Assembly (NCBI GenBank): GCA_033065855.1
Contig: JAVXUO010002029.1
Coordinates: forward strand, 124,001-188,000
Length of the DNA stretch: 64,000 nt
DNA from: Escallonia rubra
Taxonomy: Eukaryota; Streptophyta; Magnoliopsida; Escalloniales; Escalloniaceae
Direction of reading: 5' to 3'
The position numbers were made by a program, and so were the translations under genes. Positions 46,380 to 58,627 of this stretch are shown here, piece after piece (position 1 is the first letter of the stretch; the number at the start of each line of letters is the position of its first letter). Below the pieces are notes generated by a model. That model was not told the DNA's origin. It was given only the letters and a program-made list of their open reading frames with translations, and did not search any database.

Positions 46380-47812
46380 AAAAGACTAATGGGTAGGTAA
46401 AGGGTAATGCAATCAGCAATGCATCAGCTGGGATATGTACTCTTGCAATTCGCTAGAAAGGAGACTTCCCATTTCTATCGTTTGATTTTTCAATTTGGGT
46501 TAGACCCTGTTCCTATCTGTTGATGATCTTATCGAAGTCACAATTTCGAAACTTAGTGAATTTCTCTTTCGCTTAAGGAGAAAGAAATTAAAACGTTCAT
46601 TTATATACTTGATAACTTTCATCAACGAGAAAAACATATCATCATTACAATAATACAGTAGCCTGGTATATATATCTCTGAAACGATTGGTTATTAAGCT
46701 TTCGAGAGACACATACCATTCGTCGACCCCGAAACTGCTAGTATTATTCCTTAACATATGATGTTATCTATGAGGAATCCAGCGCATCCCACCAACCCGT
46801 TAACACTTGACTATGTGCATCTCAAACAGTGCGGATCCATCATCCATCCCATCAGGATTGTACAAAGTTGCATGTTTTTCACCTGAAATTACTGCATGAT
46901 TTAGGAATTAGGAGGCACATTGGCAAGTTTGCATGTGAGATAACAGCTATATAATCATATCAAGTTTGACTGGTTTCATCACTGGATGCATATGTTATTA
47001 GGCCTCAACCTTTCTTTTGTCTAACAACAAGAAAAGTAAGAAGCTACTTTTCGTGAATTCTGGTGTTGCTAATTATTCCCAGTGTGTTCAAAGTATCACC
47101 AATTTAATGCCCGGAGGTGGCTCCGGTTTCCAGCTGCTTGGCACAGTCTCTCTAGTGGCTTCCACTGCCTCTCCATCACGCTCAGAAACTCCAATCCTTC
47201 AAAACATATGTTGCAAGAACCTATACGCACCTTCTTAGTTCTTAGCAAGCTCAAGATCATTATCTTGCCCTTCCAAGCCATTAAATTTCACGTCGACGCA
47301 TTTATGTGGGCAGGCACGTAAATTGTAGCTGCCACTCTATCGCTTCAGGTCCATAATAATTCAGCTAAAACAACTTAGTGCCAAATCTTGTAAGTGAGGA
47401 CGAGCGTAGACTAGCAAAGGGAGATAAATGGTGTTTTTAGTCATGACATGCATCACTTTTGACTTCAATTTGCCTTAAATTAGGCAGTGGAGACGAAACA
47501 TCCTATCACTCGATTCTGATACATGCATATGTAGCTGTCGGAGTTTATGAGAAAGCTATATCTTTTTTCTAAAGTAACGTGATAGTGAGTGAACGCCAAA
47601 AATATCTAGCCGCATACGGATATTTTTTTTCGAGTCTTTAATGCATAAACAACCCATGGTAGGATGAAATTCCAAACCAGGTGAAATTTCCACAGACTTT
47701 TTTTCTTGCATTGTCGATAAAGATATCATGTCCACCAATCTTTCAATATATGTGTAGCATAAGGACCTTGTGGTCTGAACCATGTAACCTAGTTAATTTC
47801 AAAATTCTTTCA
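46380..47812. repeat. Right arm of the internal inverted repeat, unit 2
   Basis: Copy of 28685-30110. It carries the same excision footprint, CTTCTTAGTTCTTAG, at 47231-47245. Its left-arm partner has been lost from unit 2, so inside this unit only the X-derived half can still pair. Confidence 0.85.
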
Positions 47813-47989
47813 ATCTACCATTCAAGTTTCTTTTTACATTCTTCAACCCTTTTGGTTTGATCACAGCACAGAATAATCTCTACCCTTTATTAGCACGACT
47901 TAAGGAAGTTATGTCTTGAGTATCTCAAGAGAACTTTTCATGGTTTGTGGGGTGTGTGTGTGTTTTCTATATGACTGATCACTCTCTAA

Positions 47990-48773
47990 TAGCCTGTTTG
48001 CGAGTTTTTTTTAAGAGAGAAAACAGAAAAAAAAAAGGAAAGTGGTTCATTTCCATTCTTTTTCTCTAGTTTGTAAGTTTTTTTAAGGAAATAAAAGAAG
48101 AGAAAATGAAGGAAAGTTTCTGCTCTTTTGTCTCTAATTCTTTCCTCCCAAAATTGGGAAGAAACGGAGAGAAAGAAAACTCTCATAAGTAATATTTTAA
48201 AACTGCCCGTATTACCCTTGAAATAATGAAGACTAAAATTTTAAGGACTTTTAGATTTTAGGGTTCCTTTCAAGAACTTCTCATTTTACTTACAAACAAA
48301 TAATTATTTTAAATGTTAAAGTTGACTCAGAACTGATTGTTTTACTTTTAGTATGACATTAATCAGATTTGGATGTTGGAATGTTTGTAATCAACTCATG
48401 ACTACTTCTTGTTTTTTTCTATTGTGACATTAACGAATGTTGTAAGACTTATTACATTTATATGGTATGAATTTTGTATGATATCATTAATGACTAATTT
48501 ATTTTCATGTTAAAATCATATTCTTTTTTAATATCATACATCATGGTCTTGGTTAAAATTATGACAATATAGTTTAAGGGTAGATGTGTAACCGGTGTCT
48601 TTTCTTTTCTTTTCTGTTGAACTCACAAGCAAGAGAAATGAATGATACTTCATTTTCTCTCTTAAACTCACAAACAAAAGGAAGGAAAAATTATCTTCCC
48701 TTCTCTTCCTTTCTTTTCTCATCTTTTCTCTTATTTTCTTTTCTTTTCTCTCATCTCAAAACTCACAAACAGA
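47990..48773. mobile_element. MITE-like insertion unique to unit 2
   Basis: The left end is TAGCCTGTTTGCGAG and the reverse complement of the right end is TAGAGTCTGTTTGTGAG. The pre-insertion site is intact in unit 1 at 30320-30335 (CACTCTCTAAAGGAG). Bases CTCTAA occur on both sides. Both ends are rich in TTTTCTCT, and internal copies of AACTCACAA(A/G)CAA echo the termini. No coding content. Most like a hAT-type MITE by size, with the family uncertain. Confidence 0.65.
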
Positions 48774-51700
48774 CTCTAAAGGAGTAACCTCAATTGTCTT
48801 GAAGTAAGAGAAGGAAACATGGGATGAGAAAAAGGAGGAGCTAGTTTGGAGTAGAAATGTCTCTTGTTAACTTTTCATCGTATTTAAAGCTTAAAGCATG
48901 CTCTGGTTTAGCTGTTTTCTTCTCTGTCTGCTCTCTCGGTTTGCTGCTCCTGTATTTACTATGTTACACTTTATTATGCTAATAAAGTTCTTAAAGTTTA
49001 GCACAAGAAATATTAATTGGAGAGAGCCGTACGAATCAAACAACCTACAGGTCTGCAAAGACTCACCCTATTTAACAGCTTTCCTTATCAAATTAGTCAA
49101 ATACAAGGGACTTTGATGACCTCTCTTCGTTGCATTTTTTTCAAGAGAATATATAATGAGCCGGCAGAGAACTAGCTGTTTGGTATCTCATTCATCTTAT
49201 ATGATAGGCATTATAAGTGAAAATTAGTCATACTGTTATTGTCTAGTACTCCAATATTCAGTATCGATTTAATAGTTACTGTCGTGATATAATATTAACT
49301 TCAGTTATTCTGAACAGTGAAGTTACTTTCACCGGTGGAAAAACGTTTTTTGACCTGCTATTACAAAATTCGAGTCTAGCCAAAATTCTAAAGGCCGTCA
49401 TTTCCTCGTCCCTCCTATTGATTAGCCAAAATAAATAAATAAAAATCACTGATCTGAGAAAGAAAGAAGTATAACCTAATTATAGTTTCTTTGTTCTTAG
49501 CTGGAAAAGTCAAGTGGCGATGAGCCAGCTATATGTTTCTTACCAGCAGAGATCTTCACTTAGCGTACACATCGTTTATAATCAATCATGCAATCTTCAA
49601 AGAAATAGAAAAGATAAGCAAAGAAATGTTCACGTCGCTGTTTGAGTAGATGAAATCTAGAATTCTCGATGCAAGTTCTAGTGAACCTGGCACGAAGTTT
49701 GAGTTTTGTCCTATGATTAGAAGCATCTTCCAATAATGTCACGTAAAAAAAAATGTTAACGTCCATTGATTATGGGTGACGCATATCTCAAAAAAATATG
49801 AAGTAAAGTGTCACATGAAAATAAATTACCGCATAAGTCACGACTAATTAATGTTCATCATTAGGTGGTACGTTTCAATTCAAGGGCGGACGACAACTTA
49901 TTCACTTTTATCCTTATGCCAAAAGTGGAACAAGTTCGGTGCAAATAGCGGATGGATTTCATCATCTTTTGTCGCTACAAAGTTCCGTTGCTTGCTTTTT
50001 TAGTGGCAAATGGGATCTTTAGCGACTAAGTTCACTTTTGCGGGTACTAATTAAAGAGACGAATTTTTGGAAGCCTTGGATAGAGTTGGGACAAACAAGG
50101 TTGGGGTAAATGGGATCTTAGTTTAAAAATGGACCTCTCAATGACCATAACGTGTTGGATATCGATTGTAGTCAATGACGCAATCTCCAAAAAAAAAAAA
50201 CCAAACAAACAAGAATGAGCAAAGAAATATTCATGTGGCTGTTTGACTAGGTGAAATCTAGAATTCTCCAGTCTCATTGAAACTGGCAGAAATTTTGAGT
50301 GAGTTCTGAGATTAGAAGCATTTTTCTAAAATGTCACTTCAGAAAAATGTTAACATCCTTTGACTTTAGGTGACGAAACGACATTCAAAAATATGTAGGT
50401 GTCACATGGAAAAAAATTGTTGCATAAGTCTCGACAAATGTACAGCATTTAGCGGTACGTTTCAAAAAAATGTAGGTGTCACATGGAAAAAAATTGTGCA
50501 TAAGTCGCGACAAATGTACAGCATTCAGCGGTACGTTTCAATCTAGTGGCGCACGACATCAAAAGTGGAAAAAGTCCGGTGCAAACGAGCGGATGAATTA
50601 CATCACTTTTATTGCTAAAAAGTACCACTTGGTTGCTTTTTCAGTGGCAAATAGGGGTCTTAGCGACCAAATTCACTTTTACAGTTCATCGCGAGGATCT
50701 TTTATCAGCCAAAAAAGGAAATTGAATCCCTCTGAGGTGAATTTTTGGAGAACAAATTTTGCATGCTACCCGATTCGTAGTAATCTTCCTCCAACCGCGT
50801 ATACAGTGACAATTGATAGTTGCTAGATGGTTTCAGTGACTTTTCAGCTTACACTTTCGGCGACAATCTTAAGCAACATTTTTTATTTTTTTAGCGTTAC
50901 TAAATAAAAGTCACTATAAATATTTAGTGACTATCAATTATCGCCATATAAGAGGTAGGAGAAAGATTCTTTCAATTCAGGTAACAGTCAAATTTTTTTT
51001 ATTCATAGAAGCCTTGGATAGAGTTGTTTGCGACAAACAAGGTTGGGCTAAATGTGGATGTACCCATTCCTCTTTTGTTTGTGTGTGTGTGTGTGTGTGT
51101 GTGGAGGGGGTACTTGGGGACCCTTCTCTTGACCCATCACTCAAATGGATGGGGATGAAGGGCAGTGCCGTCAACCTCAAGTCTTGCGCATTCAGAGACA
51201 CGTAGCCTTTCTTTCTGGTAGAGCTTGATTAGTCTATAAATATATGGCATAAAGTCGGTCCAACATTAGTGCCAAAATTGTAAATGGGCAGTCACCATTA
51301 TTGAATGTATATATGTATACCTCCCTTCCTGCCAGCGGTCCATCATTTGAGTTCTTAAATGCTTGATTAATAATCAGAGAGTACAAAATGAGATTCCTCT
51401 TTCATATTTCCATCCAATGACAAAATTAGCAAGCAAAAGGACGATAGAGGAATCAAACCAAAAGACTTATAAACACATGTCCTATGAGTTAGGTTGTGAA
51501 CTAAACTATTTACAGATCTGCTAACTTTCAAAAAGGACCAGCATGTTAAAGATTTGTGCTTATCTCTGGCTTCTGCAACGGTAGAGGAGCTCTTCTAGTT
51601 AGGAGATATCTCATGATTGTTAAGCCAGCTAACAATATCCTGTGCATCTCCTTCAAATGAAACACGGTTTGAAATTGCCAAGTGATGGCCTCCTCTTACC

Positions 51701-52945
51701 AACAAACACCTTCTATTGTTCCTTCCTCTTCTAATTTTTTCTTTTGTTCCTTAATTATTGTCTTCTTTGGGAAGGATATATAGCCAGAACAAAGGACACA
51801 TGGGGCTCAATCTCATATTAAGATTTTAAAGAAGTTTTAAGTTTCAGTTTGAAGTTGGTGAAAGTTCTAAGAAACTAAAGCCATTTAATTTTTCGTGCTT
51901 TTTCTTTCCAAAAAGGGATGGACCCATTGCTAACTCAGGGTTTAACGTAAGATGGATGTGCAGATAAGCTACTCACATACTTGCCACGCTCATCAATTCA
52001 TCTTGTTTATCTTCTAAAATCAAATATTGCGACCTCAAGTATTGGATTGAGCAAAGAAAACCATCATGGGAAGCCCTCCACTTGTATCTTGATGGCTTTG
52101 AAAAATTCTTTATTATTATGCAGTACCGTAATTGTAACTATGTCCAATTTTTAAAAATAAATATTAAATCAAATGTTATCTTTGACGTACTATAAGAGAT
52201 AAAATCGTCACATAAACATGATCGTGTATCGTCTAACATTTGTCCACATGGAACGCGGAATGTGGGTGCCGTATTCTACTTTTATACAAAGAAAAATGGA
52301 ATTTGTTTGACTTCACCTTTAACATCTTTCCCCCTCTCTCTCCCCACTAAACAGCCATCTCTTTTTTATACGTAGAAAATGTCAACTCAAGCTGCTTTTT
52401 GTTCACACAGACAGGGTGAAGAGGAGGTACTAAGATCGTCGAATTATAAAGAACTAATAATACAACAAGAGGAGGTACTAAAAATTGTTTTGTAATATTT
52501 TCAACGGTCCTTAACGGTCACGACTATCATTCTCAAACTGTCCAATATTGTTTCTATCCCGGCGGATTCCCTACCACACCGCTCTCTAGTTCATACACAG
52601 GCATACCACACGTACTAGGACCACACTTCAAATCTAATGGACAGTTATGGTATGTGAGGCACACATTATTGTTGGTGCCGGTGGCTTTAGCTTTGGCTTT
52701 GGCCTTTACCATTGTTGGATATGATTGAGCACCTTGTGTGTCAAGCAGCATCCAAGGCAAAAATGTTGACAATCAGCTTTTCATCTTTATTCCCCCACAT
52801 CTAAAAAGATCTCGTTCTTATTCCCCAGCTCGGTTGACCTTCTATTGTTTTGTACATAAAAAATCTTAAAATAATTAGAGGTAAATGGCTTGTGAATATT
52901 TGTGAGAAAATAAAAAGAATGTGTGTGTGCACGCTCGTCAAACAT
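48774..52945. repeat. Y block of unit 2, second sub-block
   Basis: Copy of 30330-33600, including about 0.9 kb (near 51000-52380) that unit 1 has lost. Local changes specific to unit 2 are a 77-bp tandem duplication (50391-50545) and a (GT)n run at 51080-51101. No gene is recognised except a possible short RNase H-like remnant at 51600-51690. Confidence 0.7.
51600..51690 (-). pseudogene. Possible RNase H-like remnant
   Basis: The minus strand reads HHLAISNRVSFEGDAQDIV, then SWLNNHEISPN and a stop. The FEGDA...IV..LNN pattern resembles the RNase H-like domain common in plant non-LTR retroelements, where Glu and Asp are spaced this way. Only about 30 residues are covered, so this is a weak call. 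Confidence 0.3.
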
Positions 52946-53180
52946 ATTGACATGGTATCACCGTTTTAGTGTAGTATTTCTCCTACTTAAAGCCAAAACA
53001 AAAAAGAATAGAGGATTATTAACTTACCTTCAATTTGTTTTTTTGTTTTAAGAAGGGCACGTAATCAATAAAAAGTTCAAGCGCGGCTCATATGAGCCCA
53101 ACTAATTGTAAAGTACAGAAGAAAGTGACTTGCTCAACAAGTCCGATGCATTTACCAGCTAAAAAAGTTCTAATATCCTT

Positions 53181-53743
53181 TATTGAAAAATGCATTAAGG
53201 CTTTGATCGTGAATAATCGTTGTTCTTAAGGAAATATGTCCACACTATGTTCGTTGCTGAATAAATAGCAAATTCCTCTAGGATAACAAAGCTAACGAAA
53301 TTTTGATCAGCGAAATCAGAATTTCTCCCAACAACACGTTTCAAAAAATATGTTTCTGATGGAAATTGAAGGATACACAGATATTTATAATATCTTAATG
53401 AACATAACCCTTGGCCAGAAGAAAACAGCCATTGGCATCAAAGGACATAATTGTTGGGCACTAATTGCAATTAACTGCTATAAAAAAATGACATTATTTA
53501 AAATATATTAATTAATTTCAACCAAGACCCAAATGCCAATCTAGCTTTTGGCCATTAAATATTATTTTATTTCAAGTCCAAACCAAGGTTTTTTAACCAA
53601 CGAATTTTCAAATTTTCCTCCAACTTCTTCCACCATTCAACGTTAATTTATTTGGTGACTTAAGTCTTATAAAGGCTTTGTAGCTTTCTTATTTTTCCGG
53701 TGTGGGACAACCAACTCACGCCTTGTCATTAACTATTCTAACA
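53181..53743 (-). mobile_element. Solo LTR, unit 3 X block
   Basis: Counterpart of 33843-34397: TGTTAGAATAG start on the minus strand, TTGTCCCACACCGG and CCTTTATAAGACTTAAG retained. The plus-strand left edge is mutated (TATTGAAAAATG). A SINE has since inserted just beyond its right edge. Confidence 0.7.
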
Positions 53744-53755
53744 TTAGTCAATGCA

Positions 53756-53890
53756 AACCCAAGGGGTTGGTGGAGTTGGCAAGGAGCCTCGAGTGACCTC
53801 GAGGTCCCGAGTTCGATTCTCCCCTCCCCCCGCGGGGGTTATATATGAATTGCAGTCCTAATATTTCCCAATTGGGAAATTCAAAAAAAA
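53756..53890 (+). mobile_element. tRNA-derived SINE, recent insertion in unit 3
   Basis: The body starts AACCCAAGGGG, with box A-like TTGGTGGAGTTGGC, box B-like GAGTTCGATTC and a terminal A run. A 16-bp duplication AACATTAGTCAATGCA lies at 53740-53755 and 53891-53906 without mismatch. Unit 2 has the undisturbed single copy at 34394-34409, so this insertion followed the unit 2/unit 3 split. Related in sequence to the SINEs at 27891 and 45569. Confidence 0.9.
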
Positions 53891-55059
53891 AACATTAGTC
53901 AATGCAGTATTAAACATGGTGAAGCCAGATTTAGTGGCCGTACTTCTGAGTACATGCCAGGCTTTCTTGCGTCCTGAAACATCAACAGTTCAATGCCAAG
54001 TCTTCTACGATCACGGCGGTTGCATCACCATCTCAAAAGAGCGTGGGTGGATTGACGACATCCCTCAGACCCTTCCTATCGGACCTATTTCAAGGAATCT
54101 ACCAAGTACAAAGCACAAAGAAAAATATGTTGAATTTGAAACTTGGTGTGTACCCGAAATTTATTAAGTTCTCAGATGGGCTAGAAGCTTTGAAAATCAT
54201 GGAGGACTTGGAAATTTGTTTGTATCATCTCTGTAACTACTAGTCGTGCATGAAATTATCATTTTGACATTAACTAGGTTACAAGGTTCAGACAACAAGG
54301 TCCTTATGCTACACATAGAGTGATAACTTTATCGAAAACGCAAGAAGGAAAGTTTGTGGCAATTTCACCTGGTTTGGAATTTCATCCTACCATGGGTTGT
54401 TTATGCATTAAACACTCGAAGAAAAAGATCTAGCCAGCATACCTTGGATCAGAAGTAACCACAGTTCAATAAGACTCCCCTTTGTACGGATGTATCTTAA
54501 TTTTGGCGTTCACTATCACGTTACTTTAGATAAAACATCTAGCTGGCTTTTTCATAATCTCTGGCAACTACAGACGCTTGTATTAGAATCGGGTGATAGG
54601 ATATTTCGTTTACAATTGATGTTCACCAACTAATTTAAGGCAAATGGAAGTCAAAATTGTTGCATGTCAGACTAAAAACACCATTTATCTCCCTTTGCTA
54701 ATATATGCTCGTCCTCGCTTACAAGATTTGACACTTGAGAGTTTTTTTAGCTAAACTATTATGGACCCGAAACTATATAGTGGCAGCTACAGTTTACGTG
54801 CCTGCCTACATAAATGCGTGGACGTGAAATTTGATGGCTTGGAAGGGCAAAATATTGATTTTGAGCTAGCTAAGATGATGCGTATAAAGCCTTGCAGCAT
54901 ATATTTTGAAGGACTAATAGGATGCACTTGTGATGCACGTAAATGTTAACATGTGACAAAATAAGATTATAATATTAAAGAGTCATAACCACATCCACAT
55001 GTACTCTCTAGACTATGACAATTAATTTCCTAATATACATGTTAGTTTAATTGAAATTA

Positions 55060-56510
55060 AAAGTGCAAATTGAAATTGAGATGTGAAACCAAAAAGATAA
55101 CCGTGGGGGGAGGGGGTTGAATAGGATTTTAAGACTACTTTAAAAAATTAACAAGTAATCACTACAAACTTAGAGAGACTATGAAGAACACTTGAATAGC
55201 TTCAAACACAATATCTCAAATAAGAAATCTAACCAATCTCAACACAAGTATAATACAATAATGCAAAGAGAGAAGGGTTTAGAGATACTTAACACTTGAG
55301 ATTTAGATGGTTCGACTCGAATTATCCTCAAGCCTACGTCTACCCCTTTAAGGAAGCCCCTTGAAAGGCCCTAGAATCCACTAAAATTATCTTTCTTACA
55401 GGTCAAGATCAAACCTCTTACAATCCCTTGATGCTACACCCACATGAAGAACAAGCTTTGACAATCCCAAAGCCCCAAAGCTTGACAACCCCAAGCTCTG
55501 TTACAAGAAACTTTAGATGAAGTATTGTGTACAAAAATTCACTCTCAAGAAGTAGATGAGTACAAGTTTAAGCTCTAGAACAAGAGGGATGAGTGTATTA
55601 TGACTTATGAAAGTATATGATGAGTACTTATGAAAGTATATATCTCTCAAATGTAAGCTCGCAATAAATGCTCTCTTGAATTGGATGAGAAAACAGTGAA
55701 AACTAAGAGAGATTGAATAATAACTTTGAGCTTTGAGTATATGCAAGATAAGAGGGTTTTGAATGAAATTGGTGAATCAAAACTATGCCCAAAATGAGTT
55801 TATATAGTTGTGGAAATTAATATTACCGTTTGAAAATAGGTAAGGCTTTTAGTGCGTCAAACAGTAAACGCAGTCGACTGTATTGTACCATTATAGTCAA
55901 CTGTATTCTCAAAGTAGCCGTTGAAAAATTTTAATTTTTAATTACAGTCGACTATAATAGACTACTGGAAGTCATTGCAGTCGACTGCATTCCAATGCAG
56001 TCGACTGTAACAACTCTCTGCCCAACTTGCAGTCTACTGCATTCCAATGCAGTCGACTGTATTCCTAAAAATGCAGTTTTCCCTATTTTCAAAGAATGAA
56101 AAAGTTTATGCATGCAAGGGAAACCTATGGGCAAATTCTAAGTCACAGTCATCGATATAATCAACTCTCTATGTCTAGTTACAAAGAAAGGAATAAAAGT
56201 TTTGTAAGAATCAATCGAAGAACTCCATCTTTGATGCGTTCCGTTGAGTGTCTTTGATCGATTTGCTCGTCTAATTGTTTGTTTGCATGAGTATGAGATT
56301 GTACTTATTGCTTCATGAACTTAATGCATATTAGACAACATAATCATCAAATGTTAGTTATCATCAAAATTAAATATAATCATATGTTAAATAACTGTAG
56401 AGTTAATGATATATATGCATAAGGGTTGCTCTAAAAATATTATGAACCCATCTAAAGAATGTTAAAAGTTTACCAACTACCTTCGTTATGCACAACTTCT
56501 ATAGAATGTA
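55060..56510. repeat. Z repeat of unit 3
   Basis: Counterpart of 35500-36960, with a shorter G-rich start (CCGTGGGGGGAGGGGG) and its own CAGTCGACTG cluster (55871-56060). No coding content recognised. Confidence 0.6.
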
Positions 56511-56519
56511 AAAAAGAAT

Positions 56520-57310
56520 ATATTAGTCAAACATGATATGATTATCATAGTAGTCCAAGTTCTTTTCTTGATCTCTCATGCAAACTTGACAGTGCGCCTC
56601 CTAATTCCGAAATCATGCAGTAATTTCAGATGAAAAACGTTCAACTTTGTACAATCCTCATGGGATGGATGATGGATCCGCACAGTTTGGGAGGCACATA
56701 GTCAAGGCAAGTCTTAACTGGTTGGTGGGATGGGCTGGATTCCTCAATATAAAGTTATGTTCTATGATTAGTTATAACACCATACTTTAAGGAATTATTC
56801 TAGTAATTTCCGAGCAGAGGAATGGTAAGCGTCTCCCGAAAGTAAACTAACAAGTTGTTTTATCGATATATACCAAGTACCTATTTTGTGGTAATGAAAT
56901 GTTTTTTCTCGTCTATATAAGTTATCGTGCATGTATATGAATGAAGTTTTTAGTATTTCTCTCCGATCCCTAAGAGAGAGAGAGAGATTCACTTGAGGTT
57001 CGAAATTGTTACCTCGATAGCATCATCAATAGGTAGGAACAGGGTCTAACCCAAATATGAAAAGTCAAACGATAGAAATTGGAAGTGTCTGTGGTAGCAA
57101 ATTGCAAGAGTACATGGCCCAGCTGATGCATTGTTGATTGCATTACCCTTTACCTACCCATTATTGTGCTGGTCTTTCATAATGCATGTCTTGTGATATA
57201 AACCATCAAATTTCGTCTAAATAAAAGGGTCTTTGTTTGCAGCCAATGATGCAAGTTCTTTTGATTTTGCTCCCTGCGTTTGCCAAAATAAACCCTATCT
57301 TAGTGATAAT
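56520..57310. repeat. Left arm, unit 3
   Basis: Direct match to 19240-19952, including CTGATGCATTGTTGATTGC and CCCTTTACCTACCCATTATT. Unit 2 lacks this stretch. It is also inverted relative to 28685 and 46380. Confidence 0.8.
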
Positions 57311-58545
57311 GGGCCAAGTTAACTTCAGAGCCTCCATAAGTGTCATCTAAACCATTCCACTGTCGGTCACTTATTCAACAATTGCCTTGTGCCCTTATCC
57401 CTGTCTGTATCTAATGTTTGCTGCATTTGGCTTGAGGAATTTTGATGAAATTCTTTACAAAAGTTATGTAGGTATATATTGTTGCAGAAAGAACTATATC
57501 CGATTGGATCGCGGAATTAGTGTTAGATTTGGAACCCTAAGAGTTGTAATTCTGATCTTTGGGTTATTTATTTGGATCTGGAATCTGAATTCTCACCCAT
57601 TCTGTAGATCTATTATACTATGTGGATCATTCTCATTCTTATGTCTTACGCTAGAAATTACTCCATGAATTTATAGGAAGGACGAGTACTGGCCCCAACG
57701 ATTACCATCTTTTGCCACTGCGCCTTGCCATCACCCACCGCCTTCGCCAGCAACTGTCGGCCGTTGGCCACCGTTGCCCGTCGCCAAACCACCTCTGGTG
57801 GCAACCACCTCTTATGCCGGAGTTGCGTGATTAAATGTTATTTGAGTTTGTTATGCCGGAAACGAAATTCAAATTGTTTTTACACTCAAATGATTTGAGA
57901 ATTGAACTAAAATTCTGATTCTCAATTTCAATTCGCAATCCAATGGGATCTACGTGGAAACTTCTTCAATATTTGTGCAGATTGTAATGTTTTCCGCAAT
58001 AACAATATTTGGGCCTTACGTTAATTATATCCAACACGGTAGATATAAATCGTTGAACTAGTTTCAAGGGATCTTAAATGGACACTAATTTGGGTATTTC
58101 ATATCTATACTCCAACACAGGAGCCTCAAGCCATTGTTCAATTTCGTTTTCAAACTTCACAAACTTGTTTCACGGGTTTCGAAAGTTCAAATACATTAAG
58201 AATAAAACCTTATGGCGAGGTACGAGGCTCTAATTTTAGGTCGTCTTTAGAAAATGCGTACAACCTGACTTTCTCAATGACTTTTAACCATACGTATCAT
58301 GAAAATCTTTACCCTTTATTAGCGTGACTTAAGAAAGAAAATAATGTCTTGAGTATCTCAAGAGAACTTTTCATATCTTTACACTTTAAATTAATCAAAC
58401 AAATGGTTTGTGGGGTGTGTGCATGTGTATGTTTTATCTTTTCTATATGACTGATCACTGTCTAAATGTCCTCAACTTGGTTACTTTTGTATTTAGAGCA
58501 TGCTCTGGCAAGTCGCATGTTACTACGAACACGATGAAGGCCTCG

Positions 58546-58549
<4 letters not shown>

Positions 58550-58613
<64 letters not shown>
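58550..58613. repeat. (AT)n microsatellite
   Basis: About 32 uninterrupted AT dinucleotides. The same site in units 1 and 2 (near 21355 and 39025) has only TAATATATATAAGC, so the expansion is specific to unit 3. It forces a chance YIYIYI frame on the minus strand. Confidence 0.95.
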
Positions 58614-58615
<2 letters not shown>

Positions 58616-58627
58616 CTGCATGCAGTT

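Larger units (their letters stand above)
52946..54960. repeat. X block of unit 3
   Basis: Close to the unit 2 X block (33607-35470), with the same solo LTR and an extra SINE at 53756-53890. The frame at 54761-54949 matches 35281-35469 but is unidentified. It contains the empty site of the unit 1 hAT element near 54870. Confidence 0.8.

Noticed and set aside
48534..48787. Ser/Phe- and Lys/Glu-rich frames on both strands
   Set aside because: They arise from TTTTCTCT-rich sequence of the MITE-like insertion.
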